Origin: Verrucomicrobiales bacterium
GTDB lineage: Bacteria > Verrucomicrobiota > Verrucomicrobiia > Verrucomicrobiales > DEV007
Direction: 5' to 3'
Length of the DNA: 64,000 bases
Assembly: GCA_029213005.1 (NCBI GenBank)
Contig: JARGPI010000002.1
Span: forward strand, 309,108-373,107
The notes under the pieces are model-generated. The model saw only the letters and a list, made by a program, of their open reading frames with translations. It ran no database searches and was not told where the DNA came from. Below, one piece after another: positions 46,392 to 55,021 of the stretch. Each line of letters starts with the position of its first letter. The stretch's first letter is position 1. The position numbers and the translations under genes are program-made.

Positions 46392-46609
46392 ATACGGCAA
46401 CGCCGTTACGCAACCCAGCCCATGGTTGCCGCAGTGAAGCGGAGGCTACCATGGGATTCGCGTCCCAGGAGATTCCCTACGCTGAGGGCGTTGTGAAAGC
46501 TTTCAGATCACTTTCAGCGATCAGTTTGTAGCACGATAAAATCCCCGGGTAGACTCTCTGCTCCGCCTCGGTCAACCCGGGGCTGTGTTACGTAACGGCG
46601 TTGCCGTAT
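46392..46609. mobile_element. 218-bp MITE-like inverted-repeat element
   Basis: A perfect 19-bp inverted repeat (46392-46410 and 46591-46609, core CGGCAACGCCGTTACG) bounds 218 bp, and imperfect pairing continues inwards for about 20 more bases on each side (AACCCAGCC against AACACAGCC, then GGTTG in both). The ends are TA, which would fit a TA target duplication as for IS630/mariner-type elements. It has no coding capacity. It could fold into one long hairpin as RNA. It lies alone in the gap between the sulfatase and nucleoside hydrolase genes, next to palindromic repeat copy D. Confidence 0.55.
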
Positions 46610-46643
46610 AGCGACTGATACCGAAAGCCTAGCGGCATTCGAC

Positions 46644-46678
46644 TGTACCCTGTACCGTCAAGTTTTGTACAGGGTACA
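46644..46678. repeat. Palindromic 22-bp-phased repeat, copy D
   Basis: TGTACCCTGTACC at 46644-46656 (forward, one change at the last base) and TGTACAGGGTACA at 46666-46678 (reverse), 22 bp apart, spacer nine bases. It lies 12 bases beyond the end of the broken sulfatase gene and 34 bases beyond the 218-bp inverted-repeat element. Confidence 0.85.
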
Positions 46679-46690
46679 GTCGCGAATTTG

Positions 46691-48178
46691 TTATGGTTTG
46701 ATCTCAGTAGCGAGCCGCTGGCTGAGACTTTTCTGAAGGTCGTGATGCTCTGGTAGATCCGCCAGATTGATTCGTTCGATTCCGCTCTCATCATATAGAT
46801 ACAATTCACGGTGGATAACTTGGTTTTCTTTTCTTGGATCGCGCCACTCGGTATATCGATGCTGCGCGGTTCTGATGGTGTGGCCCATCAATCCTCGTTT
46901 TGGGTACTGGCTGAAAGCGGCATCCTGCCCAGTTGCGGTGGGGTCTTTGACATTGGCGGCGAAGCTCTCGCCCTCGGCGCCGGGGTGGACGGGGATCCCG
47001 GCAAGTTCGCTGAGTGTGGGGTGAAGATCGACAAGTTCGACGACAGCCTGACTGCGTTTCCCTTTTGCCAGGCCAGGTGCGCTAATGATGAGAGGAACAC
47101 GGGTGTCGAGTTCGAAATTGGTGTGCTTTGCCCACGAGCCGAAATCACCTAGTTTTTAGCCGTGATCGGACCAGAGGACGACAATCGTGTTATCGCGAAT
47201 CCCCTGAGCGGCGAGTTCTTCAAGAAGTTGACCGACCAAGGCATCGATATAGCTGACACAGGCTGCGTAACCGTGGCGGAGATGGCGGATTCCGATGAAG
47301 ACCTTCTCTTCTTCTAGATACTGATTTAGTTCAGTTGCACCCTGCGTCACGGTAAATTCCGGAGCGCCCTCCGGTCGATCGGGATATTCGACAGGGGGGA
47401 TTTTTTTCGGGTCGTAGAGGTCCCAGTATTTCTTCGGAGCCACAAAAGGCAGATGGGGCTTTTGAAATCCCACTGCCAGAAAAAACGGGGGTGGGTTTTT
47501 CCGGGCGGCCAGTTCCCGAAGGCGTTGCAGGGCTGCCTGAGCAATGGCGCCATCAGCCGGGACATGGTCCGAGACGTCCGGGGCTTCAGTCGGGAAGGCG
47601 CGCACAAAGTGATTTTTCCATTGATCGGGATCATTGGGGTCCCGCTTGATATCTTTCAAAAACTTATCGTTAGTGTCGGTCGCAAAGACTTCTTGAGCTG
47701 CCTGCATTCCGACCGGCGAAAAATAGTATTGCGGACTGGCGGCCCATCGCTCCACCGACCATGAAATTGGATCTTGATAGGTATCACCCACGTAGGCGCT
47801 TTTCCAGGAACCGTGATAGATCTTGCCAATTGATTGAGTGAAGTAACCGGCATTTTTGAAATGCTGCGGCAGAGTTACTACATCAGGCACGATTTTACGA
47901 AACAGATTCGCTTTTCCTTTGAAGGTATCGGGGCGCAAGCCGCTTAAGAGGCTTGCTCGCGAAGGCATGCACACCGCCCATTGGCAGTAGGCTCGATCGA
48001 ATGTCACCCCCTCTGTGGCGAGGTTATCGATATTGGGGCTGTGGATATAAGTGGCTCCGTAGCAATTCAGCTCAGGTCGCAGGTCATCGATGCCGATGAA
48101 GAGAATGTTCGGTGGCTTGCTTCTTCCGCAGAGCATGACCGGGAGGATGAACCATACTAGCAAAGTCGTTTTCTTCAT
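46691..48178 (-). pseudogene. Formylglycine-dependent sulfatase broken by an in-frame TAA
   Basis: Read as one frame, 495 codons encode a complete iduronate-2-sulfatase-like enzyme. Signal peptide at residues 1-17; metal site D31-D32 in FIGIDDLRPELN; formylglycine site C70-MPS-R74. Codon 341 is TAA at 47156-47158, directly after WSDHG, where the family has an aromatic residue (HGYKLGDxGSW). The reading frame after it continues without another stop: KLGDFGSWAKHTNFELDTR, then VVELVDLHPTLSELAG, to LSQRLATEIKP. A single base change from TAT or TAC would restore it. The truncated 340-aa product would lack the C-terminal part, including a conserved Lys/His substrate region. Start overlaps the upstream RidA stop (ATGA). 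Confidence 0.88.
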
Positions 48179-49275
48179 GGTGAGACGGGCACGGCAATCA
48201 TATCGATCAGGATTCCGCGGTCACTGATTCCTATAGTTGGAACTTCGACTTTTGAAGCGGAAGGGGGACGTTTGGGATCGTAGTATTCAGGTCGCAACAC
48301 ATTAAGTGCTTTTGAGGCTTCGCTTTCCGATACGTAGTAGGTCGCTTTGGCGAAATGCCGCAGATCCGACCCAGCGACTTTTGCGTTATTTTCCAATTGG
48401 GCAAATAGAGAGTGAATCTCGGACTCGGGTGTTGTGCCATCGGATCCTGTGACTCCGCCAATATAGATTACCTGATCGCCATGGACTCGTGCTACGCGGC
48501 TGAAAACCGGTGAGGATTTGTCGTTCGGCGGGGTAAAGTAACTGATGGGGCCGGTCGGCTTTTCCGTCTTTGGAGCCGCAGCGATGAGTTCGATTTCGGT
48601 CGCCCGGGAACCGGAGCTCCATTCGACAAAAATTGTCGGCGGCGAACCGATGGCACCGAAGCTTTTATCGATTTCGGCTTCCACAGTTTCCCAACTGGTC
48701 ATCGGTGTGATAAAGGCTTTTACCTGAACCACGTCACGCTTATCGGATTCGAGAAGTTTCAAGTCTTCGAAAAGCTGGGTCATGGTTGCGGCGGTAGCTT
48801 CTGCGAGTTCGCCGCTTGCCACCCGGCCTGAGAGGTAGATGATGTCGCGGGCCATCGGGAGGACGGTTGATTCTCTCTCAAATCGAGTGACTTCGGTGGA
48901 TTCCCCGGCTTTTGCTGCGATTACCGCGTCAGCGGCGAGTGTTGCGCCGCCGGGGAGGGCGCTGGGGATTATCGTGAGAGCCGGTTGTTTGCCGGGTTTC
49001 GGCCAGGCTTTGTTAAAACCGGCCGAGATTGATTTCGCGGTCGGGGAATCGTAGTTGGCGACATATAGATTCAGCTTTGCGACATCGGACATCTCGGCAT
49101 CGTGCGCTCTGGCGATTCCGGCAATTTGCCCAACAATATCTCCGAAACTACCGTCTAATCCGGTCAACATTCGCGTGTGGATAAGGTCGCCACGATCGAC
49201 GGTTATAGAAGCTGACTGGCCGTGGGAATCGGGAGCTGCGGCCAGCAGCGAGAATAGTAAGATCAGTACTCTCAT
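48175..49275 (-). CDS. Exported protein with three RidA/YjgF-type domains
   Basis: 366 aa. A short signal peptide (residues 1-20, MRVLILLFSLLAAAPDSHGQ) is followed by three stretches with RidA features: about 22-128 (GQIAGIARAHDAEMSDVAKLNLYVANYDSP), 133-240 (IIYLSGRVASGEL with VVQVKAFITPMTSWETVEAE) and 250-366 (VIYIGGVTGSDGTTPESEIHSLFAQLENN and FAKATYYVSESEASKALN). The third is closest to classic RidA. RidA proteins are normally small trimers of about 130 aa that deaminate reactive enamines; a single chain of three domains could mimic a trimer. The signal peptide is unusual since RidA acts in the cytoplasm. Coupled to the sulfatase by an ATGA overlap. Confidence 0.75.
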   Translation of the reverse strand: MRVLILLFSLLAAAPDSHGQSASITVDRGDLIHTRMLTGLDGSFGDIVGQIAGIARAHDAEMSDVAKLNLYVANYDSPTAKSISAGFNKAWPKPGKQPALTIIPSALPGGATLAADAVIAAKAGESTEVTRFERESTVLPMARDIIYLSGRVASGELAEATAATMTQLFEDLKLLESDKRDVVQVKAFITPMTSWETVEAEIDKSFGAIGSPPTIFVEWSSGSRATEIELIAAAPKTEKPTGPISYFTPPNDKSSPVFSRVARVHGDQVIYIGGVTGSDGTTPESEIHSLFAQLENNAKVAGSDLRHFAKATYYVSESEASKALNVLRPEYYDPKRPPSASKVEVPTIGISDRGILIDMIAVPVSP

Positions 49276-50091
49276 TTGTTTCAGATTGGAGATTGCTCGG
49301 TAAAATTCTTATCGTACGAGTATGAAAAACTGAATGGAATGTAAAGTGAAGATTACGCTTACACCTGTTCTCACTTTACCTTAGTTAGGACTGCTTTCCT
49401 TAAGCTATGGGCGAAGTAACTAGTTTCGATTTCGGAATGTCAGAGCGTGGACAAAGTGAGTGTAGAAAGGGGGCGGTGGGGGCTGGTGCATCTTTCTTTT
49501 TATCGAAGGTGGAGTGGCTGCGAGGCTTTGGTTGTTTCCCATAGATTCGAAACGTTATATTGGCTTTTCGGCTTTTTCTGCCGGGCATTATTTTTTTCCT
49601 TTTAAGGTAAGCCACTCTTTTTCTGAAATGAACCGGAAAGGGAGTGTTAACTGACCTTAATCTCTCCAAGTTTTGTGAAGAGCTTTTATGCAGGCCGCAA
49701 TCAACGCCACCTGAGTGATACCTGATTCTTCAGCCACTGCCTTTAATTCGTCGAGCGTTCCCGGCTCATGCCTTTGGGATAACCTTTTTCCTGAATCTGA
49801 ACTCATATTTCGTCGAAAATCGTCATCTAGAGCACTGAAGTCAAGTCGCTTGCGGTAAGAGGGCTAAATAAGATTGGAGTCAGGTGTGTAAGAAAAAAAC
49901 TCTGAAGCTACATTCGATAATCTATCTGCAAAATTCAAAAGTAACTCCCGAGGGTCTTTGGTTTTCGGGATTCTATTCTTAGATGCTGAGCATTTGGGGA
50001 TTGTATAACCATTTTCGAATTTGTAATCTCGCTTACTTCGGTTTGTAAATTCACTCTAAAGGGGGGGGCTCTGCTTCCCCGAAATCATTCT
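49276..50091. other. Intergenic region with little coding signal
   Basis: About 815 bases before the lipoprotein gene. A 9-bp inverted repeat, GTAAAGTGA at 49341-49349 and TCACTTTAC at 49371-49379, may mark a terminator or regulatory site. A 49-codon frame on the minus strand (49657-49806) looks protein-like and is listed separately. A second short minus-strand frame lies beside it and is doubtful. Otherwise I see no recognisable element. Confidence 0.5.
49657..49806 (-). CDS. Possible 49-aa protein, ribbon-helix-helix-like
   Basis: The frame starts ATG and reads MSSDSGKRLSQRHEPGTLDE, then LKAVAEESGITQVALIAACI and KALHKTWRD. The spacing of helix A (TLDELKAVAEESGI) and helix B (TQVALIAACIKALHK) resembles ribbon-helix-helix DNA-binding proteins, which are often this short and accompany toxins, but a good beta-strand is not obvious at the start. 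No Shine-Dalgarno site is visible and no toxin gene lies next to it. It is too short for statistical support. Confidence 0.35.
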   Translation of the reverse strand: MSSDSGKRLSQRHEPGTLDELKAVAEESGITQVALIAACIKALHKTWRD

Positions 50092-51201
50092 ATGAAATTT
50101 TTCAGTTTTTCATCCGCTTGCTTGATACCGCTGTTGCTTTGTTCATGCGGGGAGTCTCCTTCTTCATCTAATGCCCCTTCCCTGAAGACGGGTTCCTATC
50201 CTGATTGGTCGCTTTCGGAAAAATCCGACGATGAGAAGTGGCGCAAAGACCTGAGTCCGATTCTTCATGGAATTGTTCGTCGGCAATTCGAAAACCTTGA
50301 TCCATTTCTCGAAAAGCTTGACGAACGTTGCCGATCCGGGAGAGCCTTGCGCTCTGTGTTTTATGATGCGTTTGAGAACTATCATTTCCGTGCGAACGAT
50401 GCTGCCCGTTATCATCCTGAATATGAGAAAGGGTTCCTCGAGTGGGCGAAGTTGAAACCAGAATCCCCGGCTCAAACAATTGGATTGGCGGCCCTCTATT
50501 TGGACCGCGGTTGGATGAGTCGAGGAACGGGTTGGGCAAAAGATGTTACCAAAGAGGGAATGAAGGGGTTTCAGGAGAATCTGGAAAAATCTCACCGTTT
50601 ATTGAGGGAGGCTCCCGACTTTGTAAAGATGGATCCCCATTACTACAAACTGTTGATTTCGATAGGTATAGGAAAAGGGCTGCCGCTGGAGGAGGTAAAC
50701 GGATATTTTGAAGCCGGGCAGAAAATCGATCCATTATATCTACAGTTGTATTTTACGGTAACTGAGTGCTTACAGCCTTATTGGTATGGTGAAAATTCAA
50801 CTCAATGGCACGATTGGTTGGATAACGCCCTGAAGTATGAGGGGGTAGGTGAAGAAGATCGCGAGGTCATTTACGGTAGTGTGGTTCGGAGCAAGATCAG
50901 GCACGATTACAAAGACTATGGTTCCAATGCTTTTGAAGTAATGGGAGTCGACAAGCAGCGGTTTATGAGAGGCCTTTCCGCCTATGTTCGCAGATATCCC
51001 GAGTCTTCAAGTTGGCCACTCCATTATTTTTACCACGCCAACATGGCTTATGATGTTGAAGCGATGAAAGACGCAATCGAATTATCGGGCAGGCTATATG
51101 ATCCCTTTGTCTGGAAACCCGCGAGCAGCTTGTGGGCTGTGTTTGATCAGGTCTCTGACAAATATCCGGAGATGGCCGAAGTTCTGGGCAGGGAGCTATA
51201 A
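50092..51201 (+). CDS. Lipoprotein of unknown function
   Basis: 369 aa. Residues 1-18 form a lipoprotein signal with lipobox LLCS-C19. The mature protein is mostly helical and aromatic-rich, with regularly spaced Trp/Tyr (AKLKPESPAQTIGLAALYLDRGWMSRG, HYYKLLISIGIGKGLP, YLQLYFTVTECLQPYWYG), which resembles helical-hairpin repeats of the TPR or DUF4034 kind, though no specific family is recognised. It has no partner gene: the neighbour downstream is on the other strand and convergent. Confidence 0.65.
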   Translation: MKFFSFSSACLIPLLLCSCGESPSSSNAPSLKTGSYPDWSLSEKSDDEKWRKDLSPILHGIVRRQFENLDPFLEKLDERCRSGRALRSVFYDAFENYHFRANDAARYHPEYEKGFLEWAKLKPESPAQTIGLAALYLDRGWMSRGTGWAKDVTKEGMKGFQENLEKSHRLLREAPDFVKMDPHYYKLLISIGIGKGLPLEEVNGYFEAGQKIDPLYLQLYFTVTECLQPYWYGENSTQWHDWLDNALKYEGVGEEDREVIYGSVVRSKIRHDYKDYGSNAFEVMGVDKQRFMRGLSAYVRRYPESSSWPLHYFYHANMAYDVEAMKDAIELSGRLYDPFVWKPASSLWAVFDQVSDKYPEMAEVLGREL

Positions 51202-51221
51202 AGTAGCGGTAATTATTTTCT

Positions 51222-53090
51222 CTAATAATCCGTTAGGACTTTCGGCGGTATTGCCACACGCAGGGCATTCAGTACAGCGAGTACATCGATAACTTCCTGG
51301 AGGATTGCGCCGGCCACAGGGGGGAGATATCCCAGTGACGCAAAGATCATTCCTATGATGCTGAGCACCATTCCTCCCACTGCGCTCTGCAAAGCAATAC
51401 GCCGCATGCGACGACTGATGTGAAATAACTCGTCGACTTTGCGAAGAGTGCTGTCCATGATGACTGCTCCGGCAGCTTTGGCGGTAACATCGCTGCGTTG
51501 CCCGAATGCGATCCCGGCAGTGGCAGCCATCAGAGCCGGTGCATCGTTAATTCCATCCCCCACATAGACGGTTCCGTACTTGCTGGTTTCCTCCCTAACG
51601 ATATCCAGTTTCTCCTCGGGGCTTTTATTTGCCCGAACATCAGTGATCCCTACTTTCTCCGCCAGATAACTGACTTCTGATTCTCTATCTCCGGACAGAA
51701 GCATCACATAGTCGATATGATGTTTACTACTAAGATGCTTAACAAACTCCCGGCTCTCTGTCCGCGGCGCATCGCGAAATTGATAGGTGGCTGCATACCT
51801 GTCATCAACCAGGATCACGCACTCCAGTCCCCCTGCCAAAGGTGGGAGTTCGGCAACGTCTCTGGGGTTTGATAGTGCCAGCTTTTTACGACTGATGATG
51901 CGGACCTCATGTCCATCGATTCGGGCGGTTAATCCCTCGCCTGGTTTTTCACTGATGGAGGTAACTTCGAGCCGATTCTGGTTTCCTGTCTCTGCCGCCC
52001 GCACAATCGCTTCGGACAGCGGATGTTTAGAGTATTGTTCAGCACTTCCGACCAGCTGTAACGTGTAGTCTGAATCGACATCCTGAGCCATGATCTGCTC
52101 AATTAACTCCGGTCTTCCATAGGTGAGCGTACCGGTTTTATCAAAAATCACTGAGCGACAAGTATCGATCGTTTCCAACACGGACGGATCGCGGATAATG
52201 ATAGCGCGCTTGGCAGCTAGAGATATCGACCCGATGATTGCTACTGGAATCGCGATGAGAAGAGGACAAGGCGTTGCTACAACCAGCACCGCGAGAAATC
52301 GAACCGGATCCCCGCTGATGAACCAGGCCACCAGGGCTATCGCGACTGCGATGGGGGTATAAAATGCGCCTAACTTATCTGCGAGCCGTCGCATCCTTGG
52401 GCGTTCCTCCTCAGATGCCCGCATCACTTCCATGATCTTGGCGTAGCGCGAGTCCTCAGGCAAGCGGTCGGCGCGGATCGTCAAAGCGGAGTCGCTGTTC
52501 AGAGCTCCCGAAATCACTTCCGAACCGGGCGTCTTGGACATTTCGTAAGGTTCACCGGTTAAGTAGGATTCATCCATGGAGCCGTGCCCCTCGATCACCG
52601 TTCCGTCGACTGGACAGATATCATGGGGGAAAATCACCAACTCATCGCCAACAGCGATCTCTTCGAGCTGACAGTCGGTGATCTGACCTCCTGACTTCCG
52701 GTGGGCCACTGATGGCATTCTCTTCGCAAGCGCTTTTAATACTGAGGAGGCACTTTGCACCGCGTAATCCTCGAGCGCTTCGCCTCCTGACAACATAAGG
52801 ATTACCAGGGTTCCCGCGAGATATTCTCCCAGCAATAACGCCGTGACGATAGAGATTCCGGCGAGAAGGTCTGAGCCAAACTGCCGTCGCACCAGATTCA
52901 GGAGCAGACCCCAAACCAGCGGGATACCCCCAAGGGTGTAGGCGATCCACAGCGGAATGTTCGACGCATGACCGGGAAGGGACATCCCGTAACGAATGAC
53001 GAGGTGTGTCACAATGGAAAGAACCGCGAGAATCGCAATCCCTGTCTGAATACGTTGCCCTTTTGATCTTTGTTCACTCTCGACATTCAT
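51222..53090 (-). CDS. Heavy-metal P1B-type ATPase without a metal-binding domain
   Basis: 622 aa. The phosphorylation site is D317 in [13 protein letters not shown]. Other P-type marks are TGE in [22 protein letters not shown] (the HP locus of heavy-metal pumps) and [10 protein letters not shown]. The ion-binding motif in helix 6 is TPCP (residues 273-276), not the CPC of copper and zinc pumps; TPC-type pumps form a separate subgroup with poorly known substrates. No N-terminal heavy-metal-associated domain is present. It probably exports a transition metal. The rhodanese lipoprotein gene lies upstream on the same strand with a 105-base gap. Confidence 0.88.
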   Translation of the reverse strand: MNVESEQRSKGQRIQTGIAILAVLSIVTHLVIRYGMSLPGHASNIPLWIAYTLGGIPLVWGLLLNLVRRQFGSDLLAGISIVTALLLGEYLAGTLVILMLSGGEALEDYAVQSASSVLKALAKRMPSVAHRKSGGQITDCQLEEIAVGDELVIFPHDICPVDGTVIEGHGSMDESYLTGEPYEMSKTPGSEVISGALNSDSALTIRADRLPEDSRYAKIMEVMRASEEERPRMRRLADKLGAFYTPIAVAIALVAWFISGDPVRFLAVLVVATPCPLLIAIPVAIIGSISLAAKRAIIIRDPSVLETIDTCRSVIFDKTGTLTYGRPELIEQIMAQDVDSDYTLQLVGSAEQYSKHPLSEAIVRAAETGNQNRLEVTSISEKPGEGLTARIDGHEVRIISRKKLALSNPRDVAELPPLAGGLECVILVDDRYAATYQFRDAPRTESREFVKHLSSKHHIDYVMLLSGDRESEVSYLAEKVGITDVRANKSPEEKLDIVREETSKYGTVYVGDGINDAPALMAATAGIAFGQRSDVTAKAAGAVIMDSTLRKVDELFHISRRMRRIALQSAVGGMVLSIIGMIFASLGYLPPVAGAILQEVIDVLAVLNALRVAIPPKVLTDY

Positions 53091-53195
53091 AGTGAGGTCG
53101 CGCCGTTGTCTGAATCGGATTTATTGACCGGGAATTCCATTTTCGAAGGCTCAAGAACTTCCCGGTACACCTTCCAGGGGGAAGTCGGGAAGTCT

Positions 53196-53651
53196 TTACT
53201 TCACGACCGGATTACCAGCTTCCTGCCAGGCGGTAATCCCACCGTCTAAGTTGATAATATGCTTAAAACCAAGTTTCTCAAAAACCGGCAGCGATTCCGC
53301 GCTTCGACCGCCGCTCCGGCAGTGAACCAGGTAAGTTTGATTGCGGTCGAGCTCGCTGAGTTTGCTTTCGAAGTCAGACGCTTTAAAATCAACCATGGTC
53401 GCGCCCTCAATGTGCCCTTCGCCAAATTCATCCGGGGTGCGAACATCGATAACCAGGGGTTTATCCGTCGACGCAAGCAGACTTACCGCACCGGTGACGT
53501 CAATGTGTTCAATTTTTGTAGTCGTCCTGGCGGATGCGCTTTCTGAATTTGAACTTGTCGATGGCTTTACATCTTGATCGCAACTGGTAACGAGAACAGA
53601 AAACAGTATGGAAAGGCCCCACAGGGTTATTGGTGTGCTACTTAATTTCAT
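53196..53651 (-). CDS. Rhodanese-domain lipoprotein
   Basis: 151 aa from the ATG at 53651; an in-frame extension to 54005 is rejected as non-coding. The signal ends in VTSC24, a lipobox. The single rhodanese domain (about 48-150) has the conserved start VIDVRTPDEFGEGHIEGA and active-site loop C111-RSGGRS, so it can carry a persulfide sulphur. It is anchored outside the cytoplasm, suiting a role in sulphur transfer or in handling thiosulfate or oxidised sulphur. It precedes the metal ATPase on the same strand and may form a two-gene unit with it. Confidence 0.85.
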   Translation of the reverse strand: MKLSSTPITLWGLSILFSVLVTSCDQDVKPSTSSNSESASARTTTKIEHIDVTGAVSLLASTDKPLVIDVRTPDEFGEGHIEGATMVDFKASDFESKLSELDRNQTYLVHCRSGGRSAESLPVFEKLGFKHIINLDGGITAWQEAGNPVVK

Positions 53652-54049
53652 TAGGAAAAAGATAGGGCTGGTTCCAGCTCGCCTGCAACTTCGAAATAGA
53701 TTAAACAATCGATTTCCCGGAACGCGAAATGATGAGCCCAGGTAGGATCGGGTCGATAAAGATAATATATGCGGAGGTATAGCCAAACCGCGCGTAGCAA
53801 AACGGAAATATCTGGTTCCCGGTCCACGAGAGCTTTTAAATCCGGTGTAAATTTGGTTGGGTCCGGAAGGTATCTGATGGTCCGGGTTGCTCTCTGAAGA
53901 TTTATCAATTCGATAATCCCGCCCCGACAAACTTTTCAGGTGATTAATCTGGGCAAGATTCGAAATTCTGAATTTAAAAGGGGGCGGCCCCGCAGCGAAT
54001 CTCAAGAGAATAAAGTAAGTCAGGCTTCCGGGTAACGTCGATTGATTGA
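53652..54049. other. Intergenic region, one doubtful small frame
   Basis: About 400 bases between the D-amino-acid oxidase and rhodanese genes, which are divergent. The minus strand has an 85-codon frame ending in TAA that overlaps the rhodanese ATG (TAATG); it reads LPDPTKFTPDLKALVDREPD and contains an aromatic helix, but it lacks an ATG start (TTG at 53908) and resembles no family, so I leave it unconfirmed. No repeats or clear promoter are seen. Confidence 0.4.
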
Positions 54050-55021
54050 ATGAATAAACGTATCGCTGTGGTGGGACAGGGTGTTATCGGATTGACGTGT
54101 GCTGCTGAGCTTCTCGAGCAGGGCCATTCCGTCGATATTTTTTCTAAAGATCCGTTTCCGGAAACCAATTCGATGTCGGCTGGTGCTTACTGGTGGCCTC
54201 ATAAAGCCTACCCTCAAAGACGGGTCAGTGAATGGTCGAGGGAAAGCTATCACCAATATTTGGAACTGAAAAACACACCGGAAAGCGGCGTTCATTTCGA
54301 AAAACACTACCGGTTTTGTATCGATCCCGATGACTGTGCTTACGTCCTTGATATCGTAGATCATTGGGAACGGATCGATGGTGCAGACTACGGCATTGAT
54401 TGCTACGAGGCTTTTCTGGTGACTTTGCCCGTTATCGATGTGCCGATCTTTATGCCCTACCTGAAATCGGTGGTCCAGGATAAAGGTGGGACCCTGACCA
54501 CTCGCGAAATCGATGCTCCGGAAAGCCTCTTTCCTGAATATGATATGGTGATAAACTGCAGCGGAGTTGGGGCGCGTCAGTTTGTTGACGATTCCAGAGT
54601 GTTTCCGATCCGGGGGCAAATTGTTCGAGCGTCACTACCTGAGGGGTTGCGGGAATCGACACGTTTGTATCGGAAGCAGGACGAGTTCACTCTCATCTTG
54701 CCACGTTCCGGAGAAATGGTGCTCGGCGGCACCTCTCAGGAAGGCGACTGGGACCGGGCGCCCCGGCAGTCTGATACCGATGAAATCGTGCAACGTTGTT
54801 CGAAACTGGTTCCAGGAGTGGCTGATGCCGAAATCTTAGGCGTGTCTGTAGGGCTGCGACCGGGACGCGACGAAGTCCGGCTTGAGGTGGATTGCAACAG
54901 TGAGGGCCAAGCGATCATTCATAACTACGGCCACGGAGGTGGCGGCTATACTGTCGCCTGGGGATGTGCTCGCGAGGTTGCGGATCTGGCTGATGCCTAC
55001 TTTACTTCGGGAACAAATTAA
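54050..55021 (+). CDS. D-amino-acid oxidase family flavoprotein
   Basis: 323 aa. The FAD-binding motif is G9-QGVIG14 (IAVVGQGVIGLTCAAELLEQGHSV), and the C-terminal signature AIIHNYGHGGGGYTVAWGCA lies near residues 288-307, with the substrate Arg in VGLRPGRDEVRLE. These are hallmarks of D-amino-acid or D-aspartate oxidases, which oxidatively deaminate D-amino acids to keto acids and hydrogen peroxide. A cytoplasmic enzyme of normal length. It converges with the next transporter gene by a 4-base overlap of the 3' ends and appears to be a single-gene unit. Confidence 0.9.
   Translation: MNKRIAVVGQGVIGLTCAAELLEQGHSVDIFSKDPFPETNSMSAGAYWWPHKAYPQRRVSEWSRESYHQYLELKNTPESGVHFEKHYRFCIDPDDCAYVLDIVDHWERIDGADYGIDCYEAFLVTLPVIDVPIFMPYLKSVVQDKGGTLTTREIDAPESLFPEYDMVINCSGVGARQFVDDSRVFPIRGQIVRASLPEGLRESTRLYRKQDEFTLILPRSGEMVLGGTSQEGDWDRAPRQSDTDEIVQRCSKLVPGVADAEILGVSVGLRPGRDEVRLEVDCNSEGQAIIHNYGHGGGGYTVAWGCAREVADLADAYFTSGTN

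Noticed and set aside
46811..47152. Plus-strand frame opposite the sulfatase C-terminal part
   Set aside because: The minus strand encodes recognisable sulfatase sequence over the same stretch, so this frame is a shadow.
47156..47158. TAA in the sulfatase as programmed recoding
   Set aside because: Known recoding to selenocysteine or pyrrolysine uses UGA or UAG, and no downstream structure was recognised; a plain nonsense mutation is simpler.
49400..49588. Minus-strand 62-codon frame starting MPGRKSRKANITFR
   Set aside because: There is an AAGG about ten bases upstream, but the peptide is Lys/Pro/Ser-rich, has no domain-like pattern and overlaps nothing that supports it; left out for lack of evidence.
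53652..54005. N-terminal extension of the rhodanese protein
   Set aside because: The extra 118 residues are Arg/Ser/Pro-rich without domain features, and the lipoprotein signal at 53651 is a much better start.
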